From assembly GCF_000011645.1 (NCBI RefSeq), contig NC_006270.3, positions 1,671,501 to 1,735,500 on the forward strand: a DNA stretch of 64,000 bases, given 5' to 3'. The DNA comes from Bacillus licheniformis DSM 13 = ATCC 14580. GTDB taxonomy: Bacteria; Bacillota; Bacilli; Bacillales; Bacillaceae. The position numbers were made by a program, and so were the translations under genes. A model generated the notes under the pieces. The model was not told the origin of the DNA. It saw nothing but the letters and a program-made list of their open reading frames with translations, and did not search any database. Positions 52,217 to 62,746 of the stretch are shown here, one piece after another (positions within the stretch are counted from its first letter, which is position 1; the number at the start of each line of letters is the position of its first letter).

Positions 52217-52243
52217 ATGCAGTTAAATCAGATTCTTTAACAC

Positions 52244-52335
52244 AGTCCAGAGAGGCTGAGAAGGATACCGGACAAGCGAATCAATGAATTCGTTTAAAGA
52301 CCCCTCTCTGCCTTTATGCAGAAGGGGTTTTTGTT
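52244..52335 (+). promoter_or_regulatory. PyrR-dependent attenuator 1 (before pyrR)
   Basis: AGTCCAGAGAGGCT (52244-52257) is a perfect match to the PyrR-binding anti-antiterminator consensus. The terminator follows: CCCCTCTCTGC (52301-52311) with GCAGAAGGGG (52318-52327), one bulge, then T-run. UMP-bound PyrR would favour termination. Confidence 0.92.
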
Positions 52336-52366
52336 TTATCCTTTAAAAGATGCGAGGTGTTTGGCC

Positions 52367-52915
52367 ATGCAAGAGCAGGAAAAGGCTGTTGTGCTTGACG
52401 AACAGGCGATCAGAAGGGCGCTGACAAGAATCGCCCACGAAATGATTGAACGAAACAAAGGAATGAACAACTGTATCCTTGTCGGAATCAAAACGAGAGG
52501 CATCTATCTGGCCAAACGGCTTGCCGAACGGATTGAGCAAATCGAAGGAAACAAAGTCACCGTAGGAGAGCTGGACATCACCCTTTACCGGGATGATCTC
52601 TCCAAAAAAACGTCCAATAAAGAGCCGCTTGTCAAAGGAGCGGACATTCCGGCGGACATCACCGATCAAAAGGTGATCCTCGTCGATGACGTGCTTTACA
52701 CGGGACGGACGGTCAGAGCGGCCATGGATGCGCTCGTCGATGTCGGGCGGCCTTCATCCATCCAGCTTGCGGTGCTTGTCGACCGCGGCCACAGAGAGCT
52801 GCCGATCAGAGCCGACTTTATCGGGAAAAACATCCCGACGTCGAAAACCGAAAAGGTCATGGTTCAATTGGAGGAAGTTGACGGACGCGACCTTGCGGCG
52901 ATTTATAAAAAGTGA
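52367..52915 (+). CDS. pyrR: PyrR, pyr operon attenuation regulator / uracil phosphoribosyltransferase
   Basis: RNA-binding regulator that, with UMP or UTP, binds three sites in pyr mRNA and promotes termination; it also has weak uracil phosphoribosyltransferase activity. The 182-residue protein has the type I PRTase PRPP loop VILVDDVLYTGRTVRAA and the conserved KTRGIYLAKRL and RDDLSKK segments. ATG 52367 has GAGGTG eight bases upstream; the open frame before it overlaps the attenuator terminator. It is first in the operon, between attenuators 1 and 2. Confidence 0.96.
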   Translation: MQEQEKAVVLDEQAIRRALTRIAHEMIERNKGMNNCILVGIKTRGIYLAKRLAERIEQIEGNKVTVGELDITLYRDDLSKKTSNKEPLVKGADIPADITDQKVILVDDVLYTGRTVRAAMDALVDVGRPSSIQLAVLVDRGHRELPIRADFIGKNIPTSKTEKVMVQLEEVDGRDLAAIYKK

Positions 52916-52945
52916 ATGATAATCCTATAATCCTTTTTTAAATGC

Positions 52946-53048
52946 ATTCCAGTGAGTTTGCAAAGAGGGATGGAACGAAAGAAAGCCGCCTTACCGTGCG
53001 GCGGTCTTTGTCTGCCTCTTTGCGCAATTTAAGCAAAGAGGCTTTTTT
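52946..53048 (+). promoter_or_regulatory. PyrR-dependent attenuator 2 (pyrR-pyrP)
   Basis: ATTCCAGTGAGTTT (52946-52959) resembles the PyrR site but deviates at two consensus positions. GCAAAGAGG occurs at 52960-52968 and again as the 3' terminator arm at 53033-53041, so GCCTCTTTGC (53014-53023) can pair with either, giving antiterminator or terminator (perfect 10-bp stem, then six T). An extra GC-rich hairpin (52982-53009) lies in between. Confidence 0.88.
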
Positions 53049-53117
53049 AATGGGCATAATTCATTTCAGGATATGAAGACATCATAGACAGTGAGTCGAT
53101 CATCAGGAGGAAAAAAT

Positions 53118-54422
53118 ATGAGTCAGAAAAAAGTGAACCTTGGTGTCAGAGAAGTACCAAAACCTTTGAATTGGATATCTTTCAGCCTGCAGCATCTGTT
53201 TGCCATGTTCGGAGCGACGATCCTTGTGCCGAAGCTTGTAGGCTTAAGCCCGGGCGTGGCCCTCATTACAAGCGGGCTTGGAACGCTTGCGTATCTCTTG
53301 ATTACAAAAGGACAGATCCCGGCTTACTTAGGTTCATCCTTTGCATTTATTGCCCCGATTATCGCGGCAAAAGCCGCCGGAGGCCCTGGCGCGGCCATGA
53401 TCGGCGCATTTATGGCAGGCATCGCCTACGGGCTGATCGCCCTTCTCATCCAGCAGCTTGGAACGGACTGGCTGATGAGGCTTCTGCCGCCTGTTGTCGT
53501 CGGTCCGGTCATTATCGTCATCGGACTCGGGCTGGCAAGCACGGCTGTCAATATGGCCATGTATGAAGATTCGGGAGCAAAAGTGCTCGTCTACAGCGCC
53601 AAGCATTTTGGCGTCGCAGGATTCACACTCGCGCTCACCATAATCTGCGCGATTTTCTTGAGAGGATTTTTCAGCCTGATTCCTGTCTTGATCGGAATTA
53701 TCGGCGGATACTTGTTCGCCCTGACCCAGGGAATCGTCGACTTCCAGATGGTTCTTGACGCCAAATGGTTTGCTGTTCCGGACTTCGTGCTTCCGTTTGT
53801 CGACTATACGCCGAGCGCGGCGGCTGTCGGAATCGGAATCGCCATGGTGCCCGTCGCTTTCGTGACAATGTCAGAACATATCGGACACCAAATGGTATTA
53901 AGCAAGGTCGTCGGCCAGGATTTTATTAAGAAGCCCGGGCTTCACCGCTCGATTTTCGGCGACAGCGTCGCAACGATGCTTGCATCATGCATCGGCGGAC
54001 CCCCGACAACGACTTACGGAGAAAACATCGGCGTACTCGCCATCACAAGAGTATTCAGCGTATTTGTCATCGGCGGAGCGGCTGTCATTGCACTGTGCTT
54101 CGGATTTATCGGCAAAATTTCGGCCCTGATCAGCTCTGTCCCTTCCGCAGTCATGGGAGGCGTTTCCTTCCTGCTGTTCGGTATCATCGCATCCAGCGGA
54201 CTGCGCATGCTGATCGATAATAAAATTGACTTGGAAAACAAGCGAAACCTGATCATCTCATCCGTCATTCTCGTCATCGGAGTGGGCGGCGCATTTATCA
54301 AGATCTCAGGGTTTGAGCTGTCAAGCATGGCGCTTGCGGCGATCGTCGGAGTGGTTTTAAACCTTGTCCTGCCTGAATCAAAGGGAGATCAGGACGGAAT
54401 TGAAATAGAAGAGCATATTTAA
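53118..54422 (+). CDS. pyrP: Uracil permease PyrP
   Basis: Uracil:proton symporter of the NCS2/UraA family. The 434-residue protein has about 14 hydrophobic segments. Family motifs: QHLFAMFGATILVP, AYLGSSFAFIAP, MVPVAFVTMSEHIGHQ (conserved Glu for uracil) and GGPPTTTYGENIGVLAITRVFSV (second binding motif). ATG 53118 has AGGAGGAAA; nine upstream in-frame codons are unconserved. It is flanked by PyrR attenuators 2 and 3. Confidence 0.95.
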   Translation: MSQKKVNLGVREVPKPLNWISFSLQHLFAMFGATILVPKLVGLSPGVALITSGLGTLAYLLITKGQIPAYLGSSFAFIAPIIAAKAAGGPGAAMIGAFMAGIAYGLIALLIQQLGTDWLMRLLPPVVVGPVIIVIGLGLASTAVNMAMYEDSGAKVLVYSAKHFGVAGFTLALTIICAIFLRGFFSLIPVLIGIIGGYLFALTQGIVDFQMVLDAKWFAVPDFVLPFVDYTPSAAAVGIGIAMVPVAFVTMSEHIGHQMVLSKVVGQDFIKKPGLHRSIFGDSVATMLASCIGGPPTTTYGENIGVLAITRVFSVFVIGGAAVIALCFGFIGKISALISSVPSAVMGGVSFLLFGIIASSGLRMLIDNKIDLENKRNLIISSVILVIGVGGAFIKISGFELSSMALAAIVGVVLNLVLPESKGDQDGIEIEEHI

Positions 54423-54437
54423 AAACCTTTTAAATGA

Positions 54438-54537
54438 AGTCCAGAGAGGCTTGAAAGGGTTGCGGAGAGAGAAGTGCAAAAAAGCGCATTCTCTGATTCA
54501 CTGTACCCCAAGCCGTTATGGCCTGGGGTTTTTTTAC
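54438..54537 (+). promoter_or_regulatory. PyrR-dependent attenuator 3 (pyrP-pyrB)
   Basis: AGTCCAGAGAGGCT (54438-54451) is identical to the first site and fits the PyrR consensus. The terminator pairs ACCCCA and GCC (54506-54515) with GGC and TGGGGT (54521-54530), followed by seven T. Confidence 0.92.
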
Positions 54538-54565
54538 GGGAAATTAAGCCTGAGGGGGAGAAAAA

Positions 54566-55486
54566 ATGAAACACTTGACCGCAATGAATGAGCTTAGTCT
54601 TGAGGATATTCACGAGCTGATTGAAGAGGCGAGAGAGCTGAAAAAAGGCAAGTCCGATTCCGTTCTCTCCGGAAAGTTCGCTGCCAACCTGTTTTTTGAA
54701 CCGAGCACAAGAACGCGCTTCAGCTTCGAAGTGGCTGAAAAGAAACTCGGCATGAATGTGTTGAACCTGGACGGTGTTTCAACGAGCGTACAAAAAGGAG
54801 AATCGTTGTACGATACCGTCAAGACCCTCGAATCCATCGGCGCTGATGTATGTGTGATCAGACACTCTCATGATCATTATTACGATGAACTCATCGGACA
54901 TGTCGGCATTCCGGTGATCAATGCCGGAGACGGCTGCGGTCAGCATCCCACTCAGTCTTTGCTCGATTTGATGACGATTCACGAGGAATGGGGCAGATTT
55001 GCCGGACTGACGGTATCCATACACGGAGATATCAAGCACAGCAGAGTGGCAAGGTCCAATGCCGAAGTGCTGACAAGACTCGGAGCAAAGGTTCTTTTCT
55101 CAGGTCCAGACGAATGGCGGGATGAAGACAATCCATACGGGACATATGTGTCGCCTGACGAAGCGGTTGCACATTCGGATGTCGTGATGCTTCTCCGGAT
55201 TCAGCACGAACGGCATGAGAAAAAGGCGGCAGAACGCGATTATCTCGAAACATTCGGATTGTCGCTCAAGCGGGCGGAGCTCTTGAAAAAAGACGCGGTC
55301 ATCATGCACCCCGCACCTGTCAACCGAGGCGTCGAGATTGACAGTGCACTGGTCGAATCCGGCCGGTCGAGGATTTTTAAACAAATGGAAAACGGAGTAT
55401 ATATCAGAATGGCGGTTTTAAAAAGAGCGCTTCTAAACGGCGAAAACAAAAAAAGGGGAGATCAGGCTTATGTCTTATTTAATTAA
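54566..55486 (+). CDS. pyrB: Aspartate carbamoyltransferase catalytic subunit
   Basis: Joins carbamoyl phosphate and aspartate. It is 306 residues. Motifs: FFEPSTRTRFSFE (carbamoyl phosphate, the STRT loop), the 80s-loop region VQKGESLYDT, DGCGQHPTQSLLDLMTI and HPAPVNRGVEID (aspartate side). Bacillus ATCase works without a regulatory subunit. ATG 54566 has GAGGGGGAG. Its end overlaps the pyrC start by 17 nt. Confidence 0.96.
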   Translation: MKHLTAMNELSLEDIHELIEEARELKKGKSDSVLSGKFAANLFFEPSTRTRFSFEVAEKKLGMNVLNLDGVSTSVQKGESLYDTVKTLESIGADVCVIRHSHDHYYDELIGHVGIPVINAGDGCGQHPTQSLLDLMTIHEEWGRFAGLTVSIHGDIKHSRVARSNAEVLTRLGAKVLFSGPDEWRDEDNPYGTYVSPDEAVAHSDVVMLLRIQHERHEKKAAERDYLETFGLSLKRAELLKKDAVIMHPAPVNRGVEIDSALVESGRSRIFKQMENGVYIRMAVLKRALLNGENKKRGDQAYVLFN

Positions 55487-56756
55487 AAACGGCTTCATGC
55501 TCGACGAAAAAGGCGAAAAAGTACAGCGCGATATCAGGGTTGAAGGCGATGCAATCAGCGAGATCGGAAGCCTTGAGGCCGCTTCGGGGGAAACGGTCAT
55601 CGATGCGGATGGACTTTTCGTCTCGCCAGGGCTTGTTGACCTTCACGTTCACTTCAGAGAGCCGGGCGGCGAGAAGAAAGAAACGATCGAAACAGGTGCA
55701 AAAGCCGCAGCGAGAGGCGGGTTTACAACTGTCGCCGCAATGCCGAATACCCGGCCTGTCCCCGATACGAAAGAGCAGATGGAGTGGCTTGTCAACCGCA
55801 TTGACGAAACGGCATCAGTGAGAGTGCTGCCGTATGCTTCAATCACCATCAGGCAAACAGGTCGGGAAATGACCGATTTCGAAGGGCTGAAAGACGCCGG
55901 CGCGTTCGCGTTTACCGATGACGGCGTCGGCGTTCAAACGGCGGGGATGATGTATGAAGCGATGAAAAAAGCGGCTTCGATTAATAAAGCGATCGTCGCT
56001 CACTGTGAAGACAATTCACTGATCTACGGCGGCAGTGTACACGATGGGGAATTTGCCAAAGCCAACGGTTTAAACGGGATTCCTTCGGTGTGCGAAGCGG
56101 TTCACATCGCAAGGGATGTGCTTCTTGCCGAAGCGGCAGGCTGCCATTACCACGTCTGTCATATCAGCACGAAGGAATCGGTCAGGGTCGTCCGCGACGC
56201 CAAAAAAGCGGGAATCCGCGTGACGGCGGAAGTGACGCCGCACCATCTGCTCCTTTCAGACAGCGACATTCCCGGCCTTGATACGAATTATAAAATGAAT
56301 CCGCCGCTTAGAAGTCCGGAAGACAGGGAAGCGCTCCTTGAGGGGCTTAGAGACGGAACAATTGATTTTATCGCAACGGATCATGCCCCGCATACAGAAG
56401 AAGAAAAACAACAGACAATGAGCCTTGCGCCTTTTGGAATTGTCGGCTTGGAGACGGCTTTTCCGCTCCTTTACACGCACTTTGTCAAAACAGGCAAATG
56501 GACGCTGAAACAGCTGCACGATTATATGACGGTCAAACCTTGCGAGGCGTTCGGGCTGCCGTACGGGAAGCTTGAAGCCGGACGGTCCGCGGATATTACG
56601 CTCATTGATCTTGAACGCGAAGAAAAAATTGATAAAAGCACCTTTCTTTCTAAAGGGAAAAACACGCCGTTTGACGGCATCAGCTGCTTCGGCTGGCCGG
56701 CTATGACAATGGCAAAGGGAAAACTCGTTTACCAAGAGGGGAGACTTGTAAAATGA
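55470..56756 (+). CDS. pyrC: Dihydroorotase
   Basis: Zinc amidohydrolase cyclising carbamoyl aspartate to dihydroorotate. The 428-residue type I enzyme has the metal motif LVDLHVHFREPG, further metal-site residues HCED and HYHVCHIS, and ATDHAPHTEEEK. It overlaps pyrB by 17 nt and pyrAA by 4 nt (ATGA), with AAAGGGGAG upstream of ATG 55470. Confidence 0.96.
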   Translation: MSYLIKNGFMLDEKGEKVQRDIRVEGDAISEIGSLEAASGETVIDADGLFVSPGLVDLHVHFREPGGEKKETIETGAKAAARGGFTTVAAMPNTRPVPDTKEQMEWLVNRIDETASVRVLPYASITIRQTGREMTDFEGLKDAGAFAFTDDGVGVQTAGMMYEAMKKAASINKAIVAHCEDNSLIYGGSVHDGEFAKANGLNGIPSVCEAVHIARDVLLAEAAGCHYHVCHISTKESVRVVRDAKKAGIRVTAEVTPHHLLLSDSDIPGLDTNYKMNPPLRSPEDREALLEGLRDGTIDFIATDHAPHTEEEKQQTMSLAPFGIVGLETAFPLLYTHFVKTGKWTLKQLHDYMTVKPCEAFGLPYGKLEAGRSADITLIDLEREEKIDKSTFLSKGKNTPFDGISCFGWPAMTMAKGKLVYQEGRLVK

Positions 56757-57847
56757 AAAGACGTCTTATATTAGAAAACGGAACGATTTTTGAAGGGGAA
56801 GCATTCGGCAGCCTGGAAAACACCATGGGAGAAGTCGTCTTCAACACGGGGATGACAGGCTATCAGGAAATCCTCTCAGACCCGTCATACTGCGGACAAA
56901 TTGTCACCCTGACCTACCCTTTGATCGGGAACTACGGGATCAACAGAGACGACTTTGAATCCATCACCCCTTATGTAAAAGGGTTTATCGTAAAGGAATT
57001 ATGTCAACTTCCATCAAACTGGCGCTCTGCTTATACACTTGATGAATATTTAAAAATGAAAAACATCCCGGGACTCTCAGGGATAGACACGAGAAAGCTG
57101 ACAAGAATGATCAGAACGGCAGGTACGCTGAAAGGGGTATTTGCCGGCCCTGAAGAAGATGCTGGGGCTTTGGTTCAAAAGCTGAAAGAAACGAACCTTC
57201 CGACCGATCAGGTCAGCCAAGTATCAACAAAAACGGCATATCCGAGCCCTGGGAGAGGGAAGCGAATCGTGCTCGTCGATTTCGGAATGAAACACGGCAT
57301 CTTAAGGGAGCTGAACAAGCGCAAATGCGATGTGATCGTCGTTCCCCACAATATAACGGCAGAAGAAGTGATGCAGCTGAAGCCTGACGGCGTAATGCTG
57401 TCAAACGGACCCGGAGATCCAACGGACGTACCGGAAGCGATTGCGATGATCCAAAACATTCTCGGCAAGGTTCCGCTGTTCGGCATCTGTCTCGGCCATC
57501 AGCTGTTTGCCCTCGCCTGTGGAGCAAAGACGGAGAAAATGAAGTTCGGACACCGCGGTTCCAACCATCCGGTTAAAGAGCTTGAAACCGGCAGAGTATC
57601 AATTACGGCTCAAAACCACGGCTATACCGTATCGTCTGTTGAAAACACGCCGCTTGAAGTGACCCATGTGGCGATAAACGACGACACAATCGAAGGGCTT
57701 AAACATAAACACGAACCGGCTTTTACGGTTCAATACCATCCTGAAGCTTCACCGGGGCCGGAAGACGCAAACCATTTATTTGATCAATTTTTAGACATGA
57801 TTGAAACCACAGAGAAAGAAGGGGAAGCGGTATGCCTAAACGCGTAG
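56753..57847 (+). CDS. pyrAA: Carbamoyl-phosphate synthase, pyrimidine-specific small subunit
   Basis: Glutamine amidotransferase subunit that supplies ammonia to PyrAB. The 364-residue protein has the N-terminal CPSase small-chain domain (TGMTGYQEILSDPSYCGQ) and a class I glutaminase domain with the nucleophile Cys in GICLGHQLFA and His/Glu in QYHPEASPGP. Oxyanion turn: SNGPGDP. It overlaps both neighbours, so translation of the pyr genes is coupled. Confidence 0.96.
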   Translation: MKRRLILENGTIFEGEAFGSLENTMGEVVFNTGMTGYQEILSDPSYCGQIVTLTYPLIGNYGINRDDFESITPYVKGFIVKELCQLPSNWRSAYTLDEYLKMKNIPGLSGIDTRKLTRMIRTAGTLKGVFAGPEEDAGALVQKLKETNLPTDQVSQVSTKTAYPSPGRGKRIVLVDFGMKHGILRELNKRKCDVIVVPHNITAEEVMQLKPDGVMLSNGPGDPTDVPEAIAMIQNILGKVPLFGICLGHQLFALACGAKTEKMKFGHRGSNHPVKELETGRVSITAQNHGYTVSSVENTPLEVTHVAINDDTIEGLKHKHEPAFTVQYHPEASPGPEDANHLFDQFLDMIETTEKEGEAVCLNA

Positions 57848-60800
57848 ATATCAAAAAGATTTTGGTGATCGGATCGGGGCCGATTATTATCGGGCAGGCG
57901 GCGGAATTTGATTATGCAGGCACACAGGCCTGCCTCGCTTTAAAAGAAGAAGGCTATGAAGTTATTCTCGTCAACTCGAATCCGGCGACGATCATGACGG
58001 ATACGGAAATGGCCGACCGCGTGTATATCGAACCGCTGACGCTTGAATTCTTAACACGGATCATCCGCAAAGAGCGGCCGGACGCCATATTGCCGACATT
58101 GGGCGGGCAGACGGGCCTCAACTTGGCGGTCGAACTGTCAGAGCACGGCATCTTGGCTGAGTGCGGCGTCGAAGTGCTCGGCACGAAATTGTCGGCGATC
58201 CAAAAAGCGGAGGACCGCGATTTGTTCAGAAGCTTGATGAATGAGTTGAATGAGCCTGTTCCGGAAAGCGAGATCATCCACTCGCTCGGCGAAGCGCGCG
58301 AGTTTGTCGAGCGCATCGGTTTCCCCGTCATCGTCAGGCCGGCATACACGCTTGGCGGAACAGGCGGAGGCATCTGCTCAAACGAAGACGAGCTGAAGGA
58401 AATCGTTGAAAACGGCTTAAAAATGAGCCCGGTTCATCAATGCCTGCTTGAAAAGAGCATCGCCGGCTACAAAGAAATCGAGTATGAAGTCATGAGAGAC
58501 TCGAGCGACCATGCGATCGTCGTCTGCAATATGGAAAACATCGATCCGGTCGGGATTCATACCGGGGACAGCATCGTTGTAGCACCGAGCCAAACGCTGA
58601 GCGACCGCGAATACCAAATGCTTCGCAATGTCTCGCTGAAAATCATCCGCGCGCTTGAAATCGAAGGCGGCTGTAATGTTCAGCTGGCGCTTGACCCGGA
58701 CAGCTTTCAGTACTACATCATCGAGGTTAACCCGCGGGTCAGCCGTTCTTCTGCGCTTGCCTCAAAAGCGACGGGCTATCCAATCGCAAAGCTTGCCGCA
58801 AAAATCGCTGTCGGTTTGTCTCTTGACGAAATGATGAATCCTGTTACAGGAAAAACGTACGCGTCTTTCGAACCTGCACTCGACTATGTTGTGTCAAAAA
58901 TACCGCGCTGGCCGTTTGACAAATTTGAATCAGCAAACCGCAGGCTCGGCACGCAGATGAAAGCGACAGGCGAAGTGATGGCGATCGGAAGAACGTGGGA
59001 GGAATCTCTCCTGAAAGCGGTCCGTTCTCTTGAAGCGGATGTCTACCATCTGGAACTGAAAGATGCCGGTGAGATCTCGAATGAAGTGCTTGAAAAACGG
59101 ATTAAAAAAGCGGGAGACGAACGGCTCTTTTACCTGGCCGAAGCGTTCAGAAGAGGATACACAGTCAGCGACCTCCACGAATTTTCGGCAATTGACCTGT
59201 TCTTCCTCCACAAGCTTGAGGGAATCATCCGCTTTGAAGAGAAGCTGAAAGCCGGACGCGGCGACCTCGGCCTTTTAAAAGAAGCGAAAGAGCTCGGCTT
59301 TTCAGACCGCTTTATCAGCCTTCTCTGGGAGATGCCTGAACGAAAGCTTTATGATCTTAGAAAAGAAGCAGGCATCACGCCTGTTTATAAAATGGTTGAT
59401 ACATGCGCGGCCGAATTTGAATCGGAGACGCCGTATTTCTACAGCACGTATGAAGAAGAAAACGAATCGGTCAGAACGGACAAAAACAGCGTCATCGTTC
59501 TTGGCTCCGGTCCGATCCGGATCGGCCAGGGGGTCGAATTCGACTATGCGACCGTGCATTCGGTCTGGGCGATTAAAGAAGCCGGCTATGAAGCCATTAT
59601 TATCAACAACAATCCTGAGACGGTTTCAACAGACTTCAGCATATCCGACAAGCTCTACTTTGAGCCGCTTACTGTTGAAGATGTCATGCATATCATCGAT
59701 TTGGAGCAGCCGAAAGGCGTCGTCGTTCAGTTTGGCGGACAGACTGCGATCAACCTTGCCGACGAGCTCGCAGAAAGGGGCGTCGCCATTCTCGGAACAT
59801 CCCTTGAAGATTTGGACCGCGCCGAGGACCGCGACAAGTTCGAACAGACGCTTGAAATGCTGCAGGTACCCCAGCCGCTTGGAAAAACGGCGACATCTGT
59901 GGAAGGCGCCGTTGAAATCGCAGCCAATATCGGCTATCCGGTGCTTGTCCGCCCATCGTATGTACTCGGCGGACGTGCGATGGAGATCGTCTACCATGAA
60001 GCAGAGCTTCTCCATTATATGGAAAATGCAGTAAAAATCAATCCGCAGCACCCTGTCCTGATCGATAAATATTTGACCGGAAAAGAAATAGAAGTGGATG
60101 CCATTTCTGACGGTGAAACGGTCGTCATTCCGGGGATTATGGAGCACATCGAACGGGCGGGCGTCCACTCGGGGGATTCGATTGCCGTTTACCCGCCGCA
60201 ATCCCTTTCAGAGGACATCAAGAAAAAGCTTGAAGCATACACGATTAAGCTAGCAAAGGGCTTAAACATCGTCGGCCTGCTCAACATTCAGTTTGTCCTT
60301 TCAAAAGATGAGGTTTACGTCCTTGAAGTCAACCCGAGATCGAGCCGAACGGTGCCGTTTCTCAGCAAAATCACCGGCATTCCGATGGCCAATCTCGCAA
60401 CAAAGGTGATTCTCGGAGGGAAGCTTGCCGATATGGGCTATACAGAAGGCCTCCAAAAAGAGCAGGAAGGCGTATATGTGAAAGTGCCGGTCTTCTCGTT
60501 TGCGAAGCTTAGAAGAGTGGATATCACGCTCGGACCGGAAATGAAATCGACCGGGGAAGTCATGGGCAAAGACAGCACATTGGAAAAAGCGCTATATAAA
60601 GGACTGATCGCTTCAGGCATTCAAATTCCGAACTACGGCTCTGTTCTCCTGACAGTTGCTGATAAAGATAAAGAGGAAGGGCTGTTGATCGCCAAGCGGT
60701 TCCATGCGATCGGCTATAAAATCTTGGCTACGGAAGGAACGGCAGGCTATTTAAGAGATGCATCCGTACCTGTTAAAACCGTCGGGAAAATCGGCGAAGA

Positions 60801-61044
60801 AGGTACAAATCTCCTTGATGTCATTCGAAACGGGGAGGCGCAGTTCGTCGTCAATACGCTGACAAAAGGGAAGCAGCCGGCAAGGGACGGCTTCAGAATC
60901 AGACGCGAATCCGTTGAAAACGGCGTTGCCTGCCTGACATCCCTTGATACGGCGGAAGCGATTTTGCGGGTGCTTGAAAGCATGAGCTTCCGCGCCGATC
61001 ATATGCCGGCGATTAAAATCGCCCAAAAGGCGGCCGTCAGATGA
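57832..61044 (+). CDS. pyrAB: Carbamoyl-phosphate synthase, pyrimidine-specific large subunit
   Basis: A 1070-residue enzyme making carbamoyl phosphate from bicarbonate, ammonia and two ATP. It consists of two homologous halves, each with an ATP-grasp domain: the first begins [21 protein letters not shown], the second (about residue 555) [20 protein letters not shown]. Further paired motifs are [13 protein letters not shown] / [13 protein letters not shown] and [18 protein letters not shown] / [15 protein letters not shown]. The C-terminal MGS-like regulatory domain (about 930-1070, with ATEGTAGYL) is where UMP and PRPP effects occur in this family. It overlaps pyrAA by 16 nt and pyrK by 4 nt. 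Confidence 0.97.
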
Positions 61045-61811
61045 GAAAAGGGTATATGACAGTCCGTTCAAACAAGTGCATCGCGGATCATATTTATCAA
61101 ATGGTGCTTGAAGGGGAGATTGCCGAAGTTTGCGGCGCTCCCGGCCAGTTCCTTCACATCAAGGTCTCAGACTCCCTCACGCCGCTTTTGAGGCGGCCGA
61201 TCAGCATCGCTGATATCAACAAAGCCGCCCGGCAGGTGACCATCATCTTTCGCAAAGATGGGGAAGGAACGAGACTCCTTTCTTTAAAACAGGAAGGAGA
61301 TCAGCTCGATGTTCTCGGTCCGCTCGGCAACGGTTTTCCGGCTGAATCGCTTGAACAGGGGAAAACGGCTCTTCTCGTCGGAGGAGGGATCGGTGTTCCG
61401 CCGCTTTACGAGCTGAGCAAACAGCTGACAAACAGAGGGGTGCACGCGATCCATGTGTTAGGATTTGCTTCTGCAAAAGATGTCTTTTACGAACAGGAAT
61501 TCAGCCGTTTCGGCCGGGTGTATGTGGCAACCGCAGACGGCACCCGCGGTTCAAAGGGATTTGTTACAGATGTCATTGAAAACGAGGGGCTTCAGTTTGA
61601 CTGCATAATGGCCTGCGGACCGACGCCGATGCTGAAAGCTTTAAAACAGCGCTATCCGGATAAAGAGGTATATCTGTCAATGGAGGAGCGCATGGGATGC
61701 GGGATCGGCGCTTGCTTTGCCTGTGTCTGCCATACGGAAGAAAGCGAAACGTCTTATGTGAAGGTATGCCTTGACGGTCCTGTTTTCAAAGCCCAGGAGG
61801 TGCTGTTATGA
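61041..61811 (+). CDS. pyrK: Dihydroorotate dehydrogenase electron transfer subunit PyrK
   Basis: FAD/[2Fe-2S] subunit passing electrons from the PyrD FMN to NAD+. The 256-residue protein has the FAD-binding RPISIADI, the NAD-binding [11 protein letters not shown] and CGPTPML, and the C-terminal cluster motif [11 protein letters not shown] with a further Cys in KVCLDGPVF. It overlaps pyrAB and pyrD by 4 nt each, fitting a stoichiometric PyrK-PyrD complex. Confidence 0.96.
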
Positions 61812-62746
61812 TGCTTGAAATCAATTTGCCGGGCCTTCAATTGAAAAATCCGATCATGCCGGCCTCAGGCTGCTTCGGATTCGGGAGAGAATTTGCGAAC
61901 TTTTACGATCTTTCGCGTCTCGGTGCGATCATGATTAAAGCGACGACGAGCGAGCCGCGCTTCGGGAATCCGACGCCGCGCGTCGCCGAGACGCAAGCCG
62001 GCATGCTTAATGCCATCGGCCTGCAAAATCCGGGTTTAAAGGCTGTCATGGAACGCGAATTGCCGTGGCTCGAACAGTTCGATACACCGATTATCGCCAA
62101 TGTCGCCGGCTCGCAGATCGAGGATTATGTTGAGGTGGCTGAAGAAATCAGCAAAGCGCCAAACGTTCATGCGCTCGAGCTGAATATTTCCTGTCCCAAT
62201 GTGAAAACCGGAGGCATCGCCTTCGGCACGCAGCCGGAAATGGCCGGCGAGCTGACGAAAGCGGTGAAAGAGGTTGCGAGCGTCCCCGTCTATGTGAAGC
62301 TGTCGCCGAACGTCGCGAACATTACCGACATCGCTCTTGCCATAGAAGAAGCGGGAGCGGACGGTTTGACGATGATCAACACGCTGATCGGGATGCGGCT
62401 CGACTTAAAAACGGGAAAGCCGATTTTGGCGAACAAAACCGGCGGATTATCAGGACCTGCCGTTAAACCGGTGGCCATCAGAATGGTGCATGAAGTCAGC
62501 CAAAAGGTCAGCATTCCGATCATCGGCATGGGCGGCGTCCAGTCAGCCGAAGATGTGCTTGAGTTTTTGCTGGCGGGTGCGAGCGCAGTCGCCGTCGGCA
62601 CGGCAAACTTCGTTAATCCGTTTGCTTGTCCCGACATCATCGACGATTTGCCGCGCGTTTTAGAAAAATACGGATACCGTTCGTTGAACGAGTGTATCGG
62701 AAGGAGCTGGAAGGATGAACAATACGCCGCCCATCATCGCGCTTGA
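61808..62746 (+). CDS. pyrD: Dihydroorotate dehydrogenase (NAD+), catalytic subunit
   Basis: Class 1B enzyme with FMN. It is 312 residues. Motifs: [50 protein letters not shown] with the active-site Cys, and the FMN phosphate site [30 protein letters not shown] 61808 is 7 nt from GGAGG; the next codon is also ATG (61811) and gives the usual N-terminus MLEINLPG, so either may be used. It overlaps pyrF by 32 nt. Confidence 0.96.
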
